Assembly: GCA_030544235.1 (NCBI GenBank)
Contig: CM060465.1
Location: forward strand, 27,102,988 to 27,166,987
Direction of reading: 5' to 3'
DNA from: Lepturacanthus savala
Lineage: Eukaryota > Chordata > Actinopteri > Scombriformes > Trichiuridae
Length of the DNA: 64,000 nucleotides
The notes below the pieces were generated by a model. It searched no databases and was not told the origin of the DNA. It saw only the letters and a program-made list of their open reading frames with translations. Position numbers and translations under genes: made by a program. Positions 1-10,170 of this stretch are shown here, piece by piece (position 1 is the first letter of the stretch; each line of letters opens with the position of its first letter).

Positions 1-214
1 CTGCTGCGTTTGACCTGTATAAATGTTATTTTTTGCCCGTCAGGCTCAAATCACTCTAATAGACACTCACAGTGAGGAAAATAGGATTCAGATTGAGAAA
101 TGTCATAATTCTCCTTTAAGCCTCCTAAATCCCGCTTTCAATTAAAAACTGTCCGTTTCTGCAGTGGATTCCTGACATTCTTTTTTTTTTTTTTTTTCCA
201 TTGCGAGCAGATTA

Positions 215-362
215 AAACCATTTGAGCAGGGGTGACCCGACAGCCGCGTGGCTAGGGCACATACTGAACCATATGGGACTGCATGCTCCGAGCAGTCCCC
301 AGTTGGAATCCCGGCTGTCCGACGCTTCCTGCACGTCATTGCACTGCTGTCTTTCTATAATC
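215..362 (+). repeat. tRNA-derived SINE, degenerate
   Basis: A tRNA-like head (tggctagggcac as degenerate A box; agttggaatcccgg as degenerate B box, consensus GGTTCRANNCC) is followed by a pyrimidine-rich body (cctgcacgtcattgcactgc ... tctttctataat) and an A-rich end. The order matches the common tRNA SINEs of percomorph fish, and a minus-strand relative with a perfect B box lies at about 9491-9625. Just after it, a 20-nt unit ending gtttgagcagaaaaaggc occurs twice (373-392 and 404-423). Confidence 0.6.
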
Positions 363-1297
363 TAACAAAAAACAGTTTGAGCAGAAAAAGGCAGTTTGAA
401 AAACTGTTTGAGCAGAAAAAGGCGGCTGATCAGCACGTTTGACTCTGCCGTCAAAGTAGACGATTTGCAGATTTAACCGGGCTTACTGTGGACATGGACC
501 CGGTAACAAGTGGCCAAGGCTTCATTTATCTCCTGGGGAAACATATTAAATGGGATTCTCTAATCTCCGACTGATGTCTTCCCACCTACTGATGGAGAAA
601 GTGTTGAGGGAGTACAGCGCAGCGTTGATAATGTTTCATTTGAAATCTTGTGATGCGGCGGTAATAGCTGTAGCAGATCTCCAGAGTGAGGACAGTGGAC
701 CTCCAGACGAGGCTGTTAGCTGTTAGCTGGGGGCAGCGGTGCATGGCTGCCGCCGCCGCCACTGCTGCCGCCGCCGGCTGGTCGTCATTTCACGCCTGTC
801 TGGGCTTCCTGGTGCACGCTGTGAAAAGCAAAATGGATGAAAAACTCTGTCCGGGGAGAACAGACTGTGATGTGTTTTCAGTGTCCAATCACCAAACCCG
901 TGGTGAAAATTGACAGAACGAAAACTCCTTTCTGTGACGCCTGAGCTTGGACCTACTGCCGGTTGCAGTCCACCAGGCTCATGTTATTTTGTGATTAAGT
1001 GTTACATATGTGGGAACAAACTGTCCTTTTTATTTGAGAAGTATGGTGTAAATGTAAAACTGATCAGTACAATACTGTCTGTGCATAAGATCAACTGAAC
1101 CATGTCAGATCCTAGTGAGATCATCTCATAATCAAATTCAGACCCCAGACAATAAATCCCATCACCCGACCCAAACCAGTTATTCACTTTAGACTACTTT
1201 TTTTTGTAACTCGGGCAATATAAAAAATACATCTGGTGATTTTTGTTGTAAATAAATCTCATGTTTGGAGCCAAAACTAACAATCAACTGATCTACT

Positions 1298-1322
1298 CTT
1301 CTATATCCCTTGGATATAGAAG
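1298..1322. repeat. Short perfect inverted repeat
   Basis: The arms cttctatatcc (1298-1308) and ggatatagaag (1312-1322) are exact reverse complements around a 3-nt loop. It is too short to be a known element. Confidence 0.7.
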
Positions 1323-2071
1323 TCTCTTAAAATATGTCTTTAAAAAAATATGTCTCTGAGCCACAGCGCTGCACTGGGCCACATGTTTATTCATCCTTAA
1401 AGAGTGTAGTTTAAAAAAAACAAAAAAAACAATGTCAAATCTTCACTTTCTGGAAAGTATTTCCGTGTCAGGAATGGCCACCGCTCCGTTAAACCCACTC
1501 TGCTAGTTTGTGACTTTGAAAAACTGGCGATTGGAGAGGTCATGAGGCTCGAGCAGCCTGGTAACTGTGTGCAAGCTTATTGACAGTGATATCACGACAG
1601 CAAACCAGATGCGACCTCTAGGACATATGGACATGCCGGGATGCATGGAGCCGCTATTCTGGGCAACACAAAGACGGCTGTAACTATGATATGCAGTATA
1701 TGCTCTTGATTTGACATCTAACAAACACCGTGCACATGAACATTTGGGACAAAAATATCATTGGAGTCAGAGAAAACCCATCGTCTGAGTTAATTTCTGC
1801 CTTAAACTTATTTACGTTGACACGAGGAAGAAAAGGGCAAACACCAAACAACCCATAGTCAGTCGTTGGTTGAACACAATGGTTGTATTTTCATGCACTT
1901 CCACGTATCACATATTGGTGCAGTAATTGTCCTGCTCCCCCTCTTGTTTCCTTTGTGTTTTTTCTGTTTCTCTCATGCTGCTGCATCGACCCGTTCTCCC
2001 CACACAAGTCAAAGTTTCATCCATCATAGTCAAATCTAACCTTCCCATGTCTTATGTTTCCCGTCCAGGTG

Positions 2072-2200
2072 ATGGCTCAGCAGGCGGGGCGGCGCTACCT
2101 GCGGGCGTTTGTCAGCGGCTTCTTCGTCGCCGTTCCTGTCACAGTGACCGTCCTCGACCGGTTCGCCTACGTGGCACGAGTGGAAGGGGCATCGATGCAG
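2072..2200 (+). CDS. immp2l: immp2l coding exon 1 (start codon, catalytic Ser)
   Basis: This exon encodes the first 43 residues of inner mitochondrial membrane peptidase subunit 2. The family is an S26 signal-peptidase-like protease that removes sorting peptides from intermembrane-space proteins. The peptide opens MAQQAGRRYLRAF, continues with a hydrophobic segment (GFFVAVPVTVTVLDR, about residues 16-30) that would anchor it in the inner membrane, and ends VARVEGASMQ. The EGASM motif holds the nucleophilic serine (residue 41). As I recall it, the mammalian protein begins almost identically with two more residues. An acceptor AG lies at 2067-2068, so the exon starts at 2069 with three untranslated bases before the ATG. 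G at -3 and at +4 is a good initiation context. The donor gtgagg follows at 2201, giving a phase-0 junction. At least one upstream non-coding exon must exist, but I could not place it. Confidence 0.95.
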
Positions 2201-3009
2201 GTGAGGCATCACAACACACCCGCCGGTGTTCTGAGACCAGCAGGAGACAAGGCTGCAATTTCTAGAACTTAAAAATATTGACGTCAAGAAGATCACAGAA
2301 GAGTGAAAAGAGAGGCAGTAGAATACATCCTCTATTTCAATGATTCAAGTACTTCAAGTATTACAAGTACTTCAGTTCCATTGTTAAGGGAACGTTCTAC
2401 TACATTTCATTGCTAACATTAGCCCAAGCGTGTAACGTTCTCTGTTCCCAGTAAGCTAGCGGTAGCTTGAGTCCAAGCTAGCAGGATGTGTTTCCAGTTT
2501 CCTTATCTGGAAGCTCCTGGCTCCAAATGGAAAAGATGGCGCAGACCATGAAATACAATTCTGGGCTCCAAACTAGCTCTAATGAAACCAACCGGTGACA
2601 TTACACCTCACTATGTCCACTTTTATATATATATACAGGCTATGGTTGGAAGAGGGAAACATTTTATGTCCAAACCTAATAGCTGCTTTGGGGTTCTGTG
2701 TGAGACAAAGGCAAAGTAATAAATTGATGTTTTAACAGTGGACATCCACTGAATATATTCATGGCAGGGCTATCGTGTGGGGCCTGTAGCAGGTCATCTC
2801 CATGTTAATCAATTACAGCAGCTCCACTGCCCGCAGGCTCCTCTTTAGATTTTTGTGGCTGGTCTATTTTTGCCACCTGTGTCGCTGCTCCACAGCTGCT
2901 GCACCATGTGAAAAATAACATGAAACTGTGTTGAAAAGGAATACAATATGTTTTAAAATGATTACATTTACAAGATTGTAAAGCCATTAAAATTATGGAA
3001 CCTTAAAAA

Positions 3010-3300
3010 CTAACTGGAAACAATTATCCAGGAAGTTACTGTAATTAATTTTTTTACAGTAGAAGTAGTGTACTTCTGTACATCTTTACTGTTATACGTT
3101 ACAGAAAAGAAGTAATGTGATTTTAGTTGTATTTACAGTATTGGGTGATTAATTATACAATAAAAAAATCAATTAAATACTGTCAGTTACAGTATTGGGT
3201 AACTGTATTAAAGTACACAGCAATCTACTTATAATTTACATTTTTTTTTTACAGTCTAACACTAAATAACTGCAGATTCCACAAAGATTTACAGTGTATG
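3010..3300. repeat. AT-rich dispersed repeat with ttacagta words
   Basis: Words such as ttactgtaat, ttacagtattgggt (twice, about 3137 and 3189) and tttacagt recur in both orientations. This looks like a palindromic non-autonomous DNA-transposon remnant of the acagta type common in fish. I could not define its ends. Confidence 0.4.
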
Positions 3301-3315
3301 TTAAGTAATCTGTAA

Positions 3316-3505
3316 TAGCGCTGCACCTAATCTATTCTGATAGTTGATTAATGTATTGATTATTGAAAATAATTAATCAATTAGTTGTTTGGTTCAAAAA
3401 TGGTGTAAAATGTCAATCGCTGTTTCCCAAAGCCTAAAATGCAACCTAAAATGTCTCTTTTTTTTTTTGTCCAGACCAACAGTCCATAACTGAAATAGTA
3501 GTTTA
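3316..3505. repeat. Left half of an 'attaatcgattaa / gcagccctac' fish repeat
   Basis: It begins gctgcacctaatc and continues ttgattaatgtattgattat, aatcaattagttgtttggttc, aatggtgtaaaatgtcaatc and gtccagaccaacagtccata. This order recurs at 6470-7105 and 33430-33715. The matching right half is at 4855-5015, so this copy is split by about 1.35 kb. Confidence 0.6.
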
Positions 3506-3621
3506 GTAAGTTAAACACGTAGATAAGTTTTATTTACATTACAGCTCATGGGAAATGCTTTAAATTACCTATTTTTCTACTGTCCTACTTCAAATATCCT
3601 CAAAATCTCTGCAGAAAGTGC
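3506..3621 (+). repeat. Direct repeat, copy 1 (paired with 5088-5185)
   Basis: Shares an ordered series with 5088-5185: acgtagataagt, tatttac, tttttctactgtcct, then aaatatcctcaaaatctctg and cagaaagtgca. Copy 1 has about 18 extra bases in the middle. The copies are 1.58 kb apart in the same orientation. Confidence 0.75.
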
Positions 3622-4854
3622 AGTTGTTGCCTTTTTTGTCAATAAAACAGATGTACAAAGCAGGAGTCCTTGTCTCACTGCTTTGTACGACACTCGTGAT
3701 CTTGGTGGAGACACGAGAAATGACCCCCGTCGCTACGCAAACGTGAAGCACCGGTATTTATTAATGATTCCACCTGCTTCGCCCCTCTACACAAAGACAG
3801 CACGTTCCTTTAAAAGTAGTCGCTGTGTAGGAGGAACGAGAACTCCACCAACACACCGTGGCCTCTATTTCTCTCATCCAAGCAGTAAACAACCTGCACT
3901 CCTCTCATCTAAGAATTGCTGGGTTTTGACCGAGTTTGTTTCCTGTCGCGCAGCTCATTATCCTCGACATGTGTTGCATTATGCATAAAACAATCTGCTC
4001 TCTATTTTTAATGAGCATAAATATTAAAACTCGCATGTTGCTCTTTGGTCACAAAGCCGACATCAGCGAGTGCTTCTGCGGAGTCAACTTCTACAAAATC
4101 ATTAATGGAACCAAACAAAGGTTGTTTTTAAAAGGGAGCCGACTAAATGAGATGTTTACACTCAGAAACACCGACTCGCTGTTTCCGAACTCGGTGTAAT
4201 CCAGCTCCCGGGTTCACTCCCGTTACATTTTTTTTTTTTTCCTCCGTTAATTTGTTTACGGGAAGCTTTGATCCTCCGTGATAAAGTCTGTATGATGCAT
4301 AAACAAATGTTCACATCTACAGCAAAGGCGACAGAGAGTGAAAATTACATCCAAGCTCTTTATTCTCTTTCTGATTGAATAGAATGTTTTTTGAAAGGCA
4401 GCAACAAAGAGAACTGCTGGTTGTTGCCTTGTTCCAACATCAAAATAGTCCCATTACATAAAAACATATAAATTATGTTTAATCAAGGATGAGACAATTA
4501 CATTTTCCCCAAATCAGACACTAAAAGTGTTAATTCAATAGCTATGATATATAATATTTATCATTATTGATCATTTTTTATGATCTATTTTTAATAACAA
4601 CCAGGAGAAAAAACGGTTGAATATGACCACTTTATATTAAATTTGATGTGGCGTTTGTGGCCAAGTTTGTTTCAAAGATTGCCCCGAGGGATATATGATG
4701 TCTAGGAGCCTAGGAGGAGCAGCATTTTTTTTGTTCTTTTAAAAACAAAAACATGAATCATTTTACTGGAATAAATTGCGTTAGAATTTCTTTTCTTGTT
4801 GTATTTTCACCGTCCGAGTTGTTCACCGATCAACACGCACAAGATCATCAGTTT

Positions 4855-5015
4855 ACTGTTATAGAAGAAACCAGAAAATAATCAGAATTGAGGAGCTGGA
4901 ACCAGAGAATTTGGACATTTGCTTCTTAAAATGACTCAAATGCATTAATTGATCATCAAATTAGTTGGCGATGAATGTAATTATGCAATTAATCGATTAA
5001 TCGACTAATCTAAAT
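4855..5015. repeat. Right half of the split AT-rich fish repeat
   Basis: Contains gaaaccagaaaataatcaga, aaaatgactcaaatgcatta and a terminal run of attaatcgattaatcgacta. This is the complementary portion of the family whose left half is at 3316-3505. Confidence 0.55.
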
Positions 5016-5087
5016 TGTAAATGAATTTGTATTTTGAAACTTTACTGCACTCATTTTGCACCATGCACATTTTATAAAGACATATAA

Positions 5088-5185
5088 GTAAAATAAACAT
5101 GTAGATAAGTCATATTTACGTTATAGCTTATAGCCAATTTTTCTACTGTCCTTTAAATATCCTCAAAATCTCTGCAGAAAGTGCA
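5088..5185 (+). repeat. Direct repeat, copy 2 (paired with 3506-3621)
   Basis: Second copy, in the same orientation, of the ~100-bp unit at 3506-3621. It lacks about 18 central bases and has scattered substitutions. It lies just after the right half of the split repeat. Confidence 0.75.
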
Positions 5186-6114
5186 CATATTCAGTATGAA
5201 ACCATATACTGCCCTGCCCTAGTATATTGATGTTTTATTTGCTTGGTCCAACTATGAATGATCTTGTAATCTGTAAATTTACCCTTGTTACTCTTATCTT
5301 TCGCTTCATCTTCTTCAAATTACAATTCACTCCCCACAATGAGCATCTGCAACCGTATTATAAAGCACTGAGTGAGCACATCTGCATATTTTCACCCCAG
5401 TTTTCTGCCTGTAGCTCTATGCTTCTTCTCAACTAAAGGTGCCTTCAGACTCCCCCTTCTCTTCCAGATGATGTTCAGTAATCTCCTGGAATGACAACAG
5501 CACCCTGTTCTCACACAGCTCTGCGCTCTTATTCAAATACAGCCAGGATTTCCATAAACAAGGTTTCTTTCCTCTTTTAATAGATGGATTATTCCAAATA
5601 GAGGAGAACTCCTGCCTGTATTATCCCAAGTATCTTATGTAACGTCGCCCACATTACTCTGCAGTGCTGCAAGAGTGGATTACTCTGGCAGTGAAATATG
5701 CAGTCGAGTTCCATCAAATGTCATTCATGTACTGGCTTCGTCAGAGAGCTTTATTTGGATTTATCATTAGGGGATTCACAGGCTGCAACACATGGCTACA
5801 GTGTGTTCAGAAGGGACCGGAATAAATCTGGTGGCGGAGTTGCTATTTATGGTGAATAGTCAAAACAGCATTATGTCTTAAATGAATGAATTAGAAAACC
5901 TGTGGCTGCACCGACCACGTTTAAAACCAAATATTAGTCGGCTGCTCCTCGACGCTACATAATATGGATGTGAAATATCAGGATATTAAAATTGAAATGT
6001 TGGGTAATGCAGCAGATGGTAACAGTGAAATTCTAGGGGATCTGAATATTGCATAATTAATGATAAACTGTCCCACTGTGGGTACAAAGCCAAGAAGACT
6101 CAGGTGGTGACATT

Positions 6115-6310
6115 CGCTGTTAATTTTGTCGGCTATTTTTCAATTAGTTTTAGCCACAGTCTTGTTTCAAATGCCAATATTAGTTTTCTAGTTATTTAGT
6201 TTAGTTATTTAGTAGCACTTTAATCCAGTTTTAGTCAACAGTACTTTTTTGGGCTTTGGCAGCGAGTTGATACTAATGTAAATTAAAATTAATCTAGTTG
6301 AAGTTTAATT
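6115..6310. repeat. Low-complexity 'ttagttttagt' tract
   Basis: Repeated variants of ttagttatttagtttag, ttttagtca and tttaatccagttttag. This T/A/G-rich low-complexity sequence is typical of decayed dispersed repeats in fish. No coding content. Confidence 0.45.
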
Positions 6311-6469
6311 CACTTATTATTATTTACTTTTTAATTTTGCAGGTAAATATACATATTGACCCAGATGCAGCTACAACATCTAAAACAAGTAGAAATACTT
6401 GTATCTTTTATTTTTCAGTGTATTTTACGTAAGAATACATTTGTTGAAGCATGGGTTAACACATCATTT

Positions 6470-7105
6470 TAAAGAAGAAACTGTCCAGATTGTCTTGGTC
6501 CAGCTTCTAAACTGATTATTATCTGGTTGCTTTAGATTTTTATAATATATATATATATATAAAATAGTCAATGTATTATCTTTGACTTATGAACTGTTGG
6601 TCTAGACAAAAAAAAAAGCCATTTTAGGTTCCATGGTCTTCATTTCACACCATTTTATGAACCATACAAGTAATTGATTTAGTCAGTCATTTTCTATACC
6701 TGCTTACTCCTCATTAGGGTCACATGGTCTGCTGGAGCCAATCCCTGCGCGTTACGGCGAGAGGCAGGGATACACCCCAGATGGTCGCTAGCCAATCGTG
6801 GGGCACACACACCATTCACTCACCCCTATGGGCAATTTAGAGTCACCATTTAACCTCAGCATGTTTTTGGACTGTGGGAGGAAGCCGGAGTACCCGGTGA
6901 AAACCCACACAGACACAGGGAGAACATGCAAACTCCACACAGAAAGGTCCCAGACCCAGGACCAAGGAGGTCTTGAACCTGCGACCTTCTTGCTGTGAGG
7001 CAACAGCGCTAACCCCTGCTCCACCGTGTCGCCCGTAATTGATTCATCATTTCAATAATCAATGGATTACTCAACTTAAAAAATATAAATTATTTGCAGC
7101 CCTAC
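6470..7105. repeat. AT-rich dispersed repeat interrupted by a SINE
   Basis: The left part (6470-6679) carries actgttggtctagacaaaa and ccattttatgaacca. The right part (7035-7105) carries tcatttcaataatcaatgga and ends ttgcagccctac. Together they form one member of the family also at 3316-3505/4855-5015 and 33430-33715. The element at 6680-7034 sits inside it, flanked by a target duplication, so the SINE arrived later. Confidence 0.65.
6670..7044. mobile_element. V-SINE-like retroposon with 10-bp target duplication
   Basis: The element (6680-7034) is flanked by gtaattgatt at 6670-6679 and again at 7035-7044. Read on the minus strand it starts with a tRNA-like pol III head: A box tggagcagggg (complement of 7013-7023) and an exact B box ggttcaagacc (complement of 6969-6979). 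A conserved body follows (tgtgtggagtttgcatgttc; ttcctcccacagtccaaaaa; gtgtatccctgcctctcgcc), then an L2-type tail ending aaaatgactgact. This is the V-SINE layout: tRNA head, conserved core, LINE-derived tail. A second copy is at about 43589-43946. It encodes no protein; the reading frames across it are spurious. Confidence 0.85.
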
Positions 7106-9162
7106 TCTGCTGTAATATACTAACAACATCAATAATATGTGTCTGCATGTTGCCCAACGTTGGGCAATTATGCAACACACAACTTCCATGTCTATTTTAA
7201 AGTACATTTAGATAAACCAATGATGTTTTTGTTCATGGCGGCACCAACACAGATATAAGAACTAGCAGCTGTCTTTATTTGATGTACAATCTAGATGTGA
7301 AACTATTTAGACACCCCGTTTTTTTATCCAGATTTTAAACCTGACGCATATTTTAGATTTTAGCACAATGCAACTTGCTGTTAGACCACAGAAGTCTCTG
7401 CTGTTATCCAGTCTGTGAAAATCCTCTGTAAAAACTTTTCCCTTTTTTAATAAGCAAAGTTTCTCAAACTCCTGCATCATCCCTGCGAACCAAAATTAAT
7501 AATCAGACAGTCTGCTGCAGCCGAACTGTCACACGTTTACATCTAATAATTTCAGACTTACCGCAGCAGGAGTTTCAGAAACAATCCAGCATGTAATATG
7601 GTGAAATATGACAGCGAGGGAGGCTGATGAAGTATCCAACTCTAACTGATAAACTCGCAGGCTGACAGCACTCACATGCATATTTATTTTGGGGACCGAA
7701 AGATAAGAGCTATTCTGTCAATTACCCCGGCAAGTGTGAAATGGCCTGCATCCTGTTTAATGAAACAGTCATCGCGCGTGGCGTTTTCGCGGCAGCGTGA
7801 GCGGGCTTCATCAGGCGTGCATCTGCCACAGAAGTAACACAAACAGAGTTGTAAGAATAATGATTCTGTTGTTTTTTGTCGGCGGGGGGTGGCGGCGGGG
7901 AGGGGGAGGTCGAGCCTTAGACAAGCGTGTGATAGAGCTGTTGTAGAAGACGCAGCTGCTGGGATCCTCGGTTTAACACTGTAACAGTGAAATTTTAGAT
8001 GCAGTGTTTCATCAGGCGGATCACTGAAGCAGAGAGAATCTTAAACAGTTTTACTGAGACAAATTTAAAAAAAAAAAAGGATGAAAAAATGGACTTCCAC
8101 GCTCAGGTTTAAGATGTGACACGACAACCCTGTGTCCTAGAAATTACTTTGTTTTTATATTGAAAAATTGTTTCCCTAATTGTGTTGGGACCCAATCACT
8201 GCTTGGATTCTGTTGGGTTACAGCTATTTTAATGTATCTCGCTGGAGTCGTAGGGAGGCGGCGTAGATGAGTGCTTCCAGTCTGACCTGGACTTCACATT
8301 CTTACTCTCATCCGGTTTGGATAAAATTATTGAAATCTGGCTGCCTGGAGAGTAGGAAATCAAGCAGGACCGTTATTTCTCTCCTGTTTTTATAAGAGTT
8401 AAGAAATATAATTGTCTGAAATCCCCTGTTGTCCTGTTCCATCAATTTGTATACAGTAAACTGTATACAGAACTTTATAGGCTTACATCAAGAGGTTGTT
8501 TTTCGCTTCCTGTCTTAATGACTAATGCACATAAAATACTGTTTGTATTTGCAATCACAGTACATACGACAACGACAACTGTTGCATTTCTCATATTTGT
8601 ATAAACCGGAGGCAGAGAGATCATGACACAGGGAAATAAAACTTTATTTCTAAGTGTTTAATTCTAAAATGCAAATAAACATACCCACACCTTCCATAGG
8701 CAGTAATGATTGTTTTTAAATGTGATTTCACTCAAGCCGAGCTGTTGTTCCACCCCTCTGACCTTAATGAATCATTATTGTTTTTTTTTAATCGGTTAAT
8801 CTATCCGTCCAATCATCCATTGTTTTTCTGATGCTCAGTCACGTCCAGGTGACGATCAATGAGTAATTAGCCATATTACTTGTAAAGATTGTTATATACT
8901 GCTAGGAAGCAATGACAAAAATATGAAGTAGATTTAAATTTACATTTATTTTACATTGCACTTAGTAACTATTTGTTGCCCTAACATGCCTAATGGTTTA
9001 TATTGATATCTGTCTGTGAAACAGGTATTAATTGGATTCAATGTGGTGGTAAAATGTATTTTAAAGTCCTAAATTGAACTTGGTGAAACTGCATAAACCC
9101 TTATTTAGACTGACATTAATAGGTTCATGTATAAAATAAGGCATATTAATAAAGTGTAATTC

Positions 9163-9164
<2 letters not shown>

Positions 9165-9196
<32 letters not shown>
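9165..9196 (+). repeat. TG microsatellite at the exon 2 acceptor
   Basis: About 7 TG units, one interrupting T, then 8 more TG units end 7 nt before the first base of the coding exon at 9204. They occupy the place of the polypyrimidine tract. Confidence 0.95.
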
Positions 9197-9203
9197 AGTT
9201 CAG

Positions 9204-9307
9204 CCGTTCCTGAACCCAGAGGGGGGGTCAGAATGTGACGTCGTCCTGCTTGACCGCTGGAGTGTGAGGAATTACCAGGTCCAGCGAGGCGACATCGTCT
9301 CCGTCTT
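9204..9307 (+). CDS. immp2l: immp2l coding exon 2
   Basis: This is the second coding exon of immp2l, joined in phase 0 to the exon ending at 2200. It completes the Ser-box as GASMQ-PFLNP and encodes PEGGSECDVVLLDRW, then SVRNYQVQRGDIVSV. Signal-peptidase-family hallmarks are the DVVLLD strand and the RGDIV turn, which in the family comes shortly before the segment with the catalytic lysine. The exon is 104 nt, so it ends in phase 2 before the donor gtgagt at 9308. The acceptor is unusual: instead of a pyrimidine tract it has a TG dinucleotide repeat ending 7 nt before the exon, then agttcag. The catalytic-lysine exon (family motif KRVIALEGD) and the C-terminal exons were searched for by eye downstream and not found, so the gene runs off the window. 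Confidence 0.95.
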
Positions 9308-9490
9308 GTGAGTAACCTCGTTAGGAAAAACTCCACAAAACCAAACAGGAACGCGTGCGTTGCAGAATGAATGATGACAAATTAAAAGTCACTGTAAAAA
9401 AATATCAAGCTTCTTCAGGATGAACATCACAGGATTCTCTATGCTCCCCAAACTTCAATATTTACCTGAGAATTATCACATTTTTTTTGT

Positions 9491-9625
9491 ATATTTTTGT
9501 TGTTTTTTTATGCCTTTATTGATGGTACTAGAGAGACCAGAAAGGGGGGACAGAGAGAAGGGGAATAACATGCAGGAAGAGGCCACCTGATGCAGGATTT
9601 GAACCGGGGCCACCTGTGTTAAGCA
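9491..9625 (-). repeat. tRNA-derived SINE, minus strand, 5'-truncated
   Basis: On the minus strand there is an exact B box ggttcaaatcc, then cctgcatgttattccccttc, a ctctctgtccccc-type pyrimidine body, and a tail aataaaggcataaaaaaac. The head upstream of the B box is missing or decayed. It is the same general type as the + strand SINE near 215-362. No target duplication could be defined. Confidence 0.75.
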
Positions 9626-9879
9626 ATTTTATACCAAAGTCCATAAGAACAAACCTGAATTCTAGCTCTGTTACAGTGAAAGTTCCACACAGAAGTTCAA
9701 ACCAACTCTGGCTGGGAGTACAGATTATTATTTTTTTAAGAATGTTTTGTTTTTTTAAAAACGTTTTGTCGCTACAGAAGCAGCTGTGCTGCTCCTGCTG
9801 CGGTACAGTACAGGCACGATTTAATTTTCCATTACGGTTCCTGCTCTGGTATCACAAACCGAGGCCATGTTGTGAACCT

Positions 9880-10170
9880 AAAGACTCGACGGCCATTACG
9901 AAAACCTCGTCTGAGCTTGAGCGCGAGGCCTCTCCGCTTCCAGAGGTGTGCCGTTCCATTAACACTCCGCCTCCGTAAAAGTCACACACGCCGACTCAAC
10001 CTGTTCAAACTTGAAACGCCGCAGCCTCCACGGGTTTCTCCGAGACCCACCGAAGTGCGATTTCACAGCAGGAAACTGACAGATTTCACCGCCGTTCCGA
10101 GCGGCTGGACGGCACGAGGACGACGCCGTCGGTGTTTTTCACTTGAGGTGTGCAGCCTGTGGAGCGCTCA
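9880..10170. other. CpG-rich intronic segment
   Basis: CG dinucleotides are dense (for example gacggccattacg, gagcgcgaggc, cgccgttccgagcgg, gacgacgccgtcgg), in contrast to the AT-rich surroundings. Two overlapping reading frames cross it, but neither resembles a known protein or has convincing splice sites. It could be an alternative promoter, an enhancer with CpG-island character, or a GC-rich repeat. It lies 0.6 kb after coding exon 2. Confidence 0.4.

Larger units (their letters stand above)
1..2068. other. Upstream region of immp2l, non-coding
   Basis: I see no supportable coding exon. In vertebrates DOCK4 lies upstream of IMMP2L in the same orientation, but I could not recognise a DOCK4 exon here. 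The stretch contains a SINE (about 215-360), a poly-T run at 181-197, and a short GC-rich, CCG-repeat segment at 740-790 inside a locally GC-richer area (640-960). That segment is the best candidate for the promoter or a non-coding first exon of immp2l. A weak donor-like site (ccagagtgagg, about 682-692) is close by. A perfect 11-bp hairpin lies at 1298-1322. The transcription start cannot be set from sequence alone. Confidence 0.4.
2201..9203 (+). other. immp2l: immp2l intron between coding exons 1 and 2
   Basis: This 7.0-kb intron is bounded by donor gtgagg and acceptor ttcag. It contains A/T-rich dispersed repeats (3010-3300 with repeated ttacagtattgggt words; 3316-5185; 6470-7105), a V-SINE-like insertion (6680-7034), and an attagttttag-rich low-complexity tract (about 6115-6310). 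A less repetitive GC-richer block at 7640-7830 could be regulatory. No open frame shows splice sites or a recognisable protein. Confidence 0.85.

Noticed and set aside
1..700. 3' end of dock4, the expected upstream neighbour
   Set aside because: No recognisable DOCK coding exon; only a SINE and unassigned sequence are visible.
686..913. 75-codon frame with an alanine run over the CCG tract
   Set aside because: The alanines are only the translation of a GCC repeat. No similarity or splice support; more likely 5' UTR or promoter sequence.
3548..3988. 146-codon open frame, the longest in the window
   Set aside because: Its start lies in a dispersed direct repeat and the product resembles nothing known. 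Composition is not coding-like; a chance frame.
6788..7024. Open frames on both strands over the SINE
   Set aside because: They translate a tRNA-derived SINE. The same peptides recur at 43720-43936 because the element recurs.
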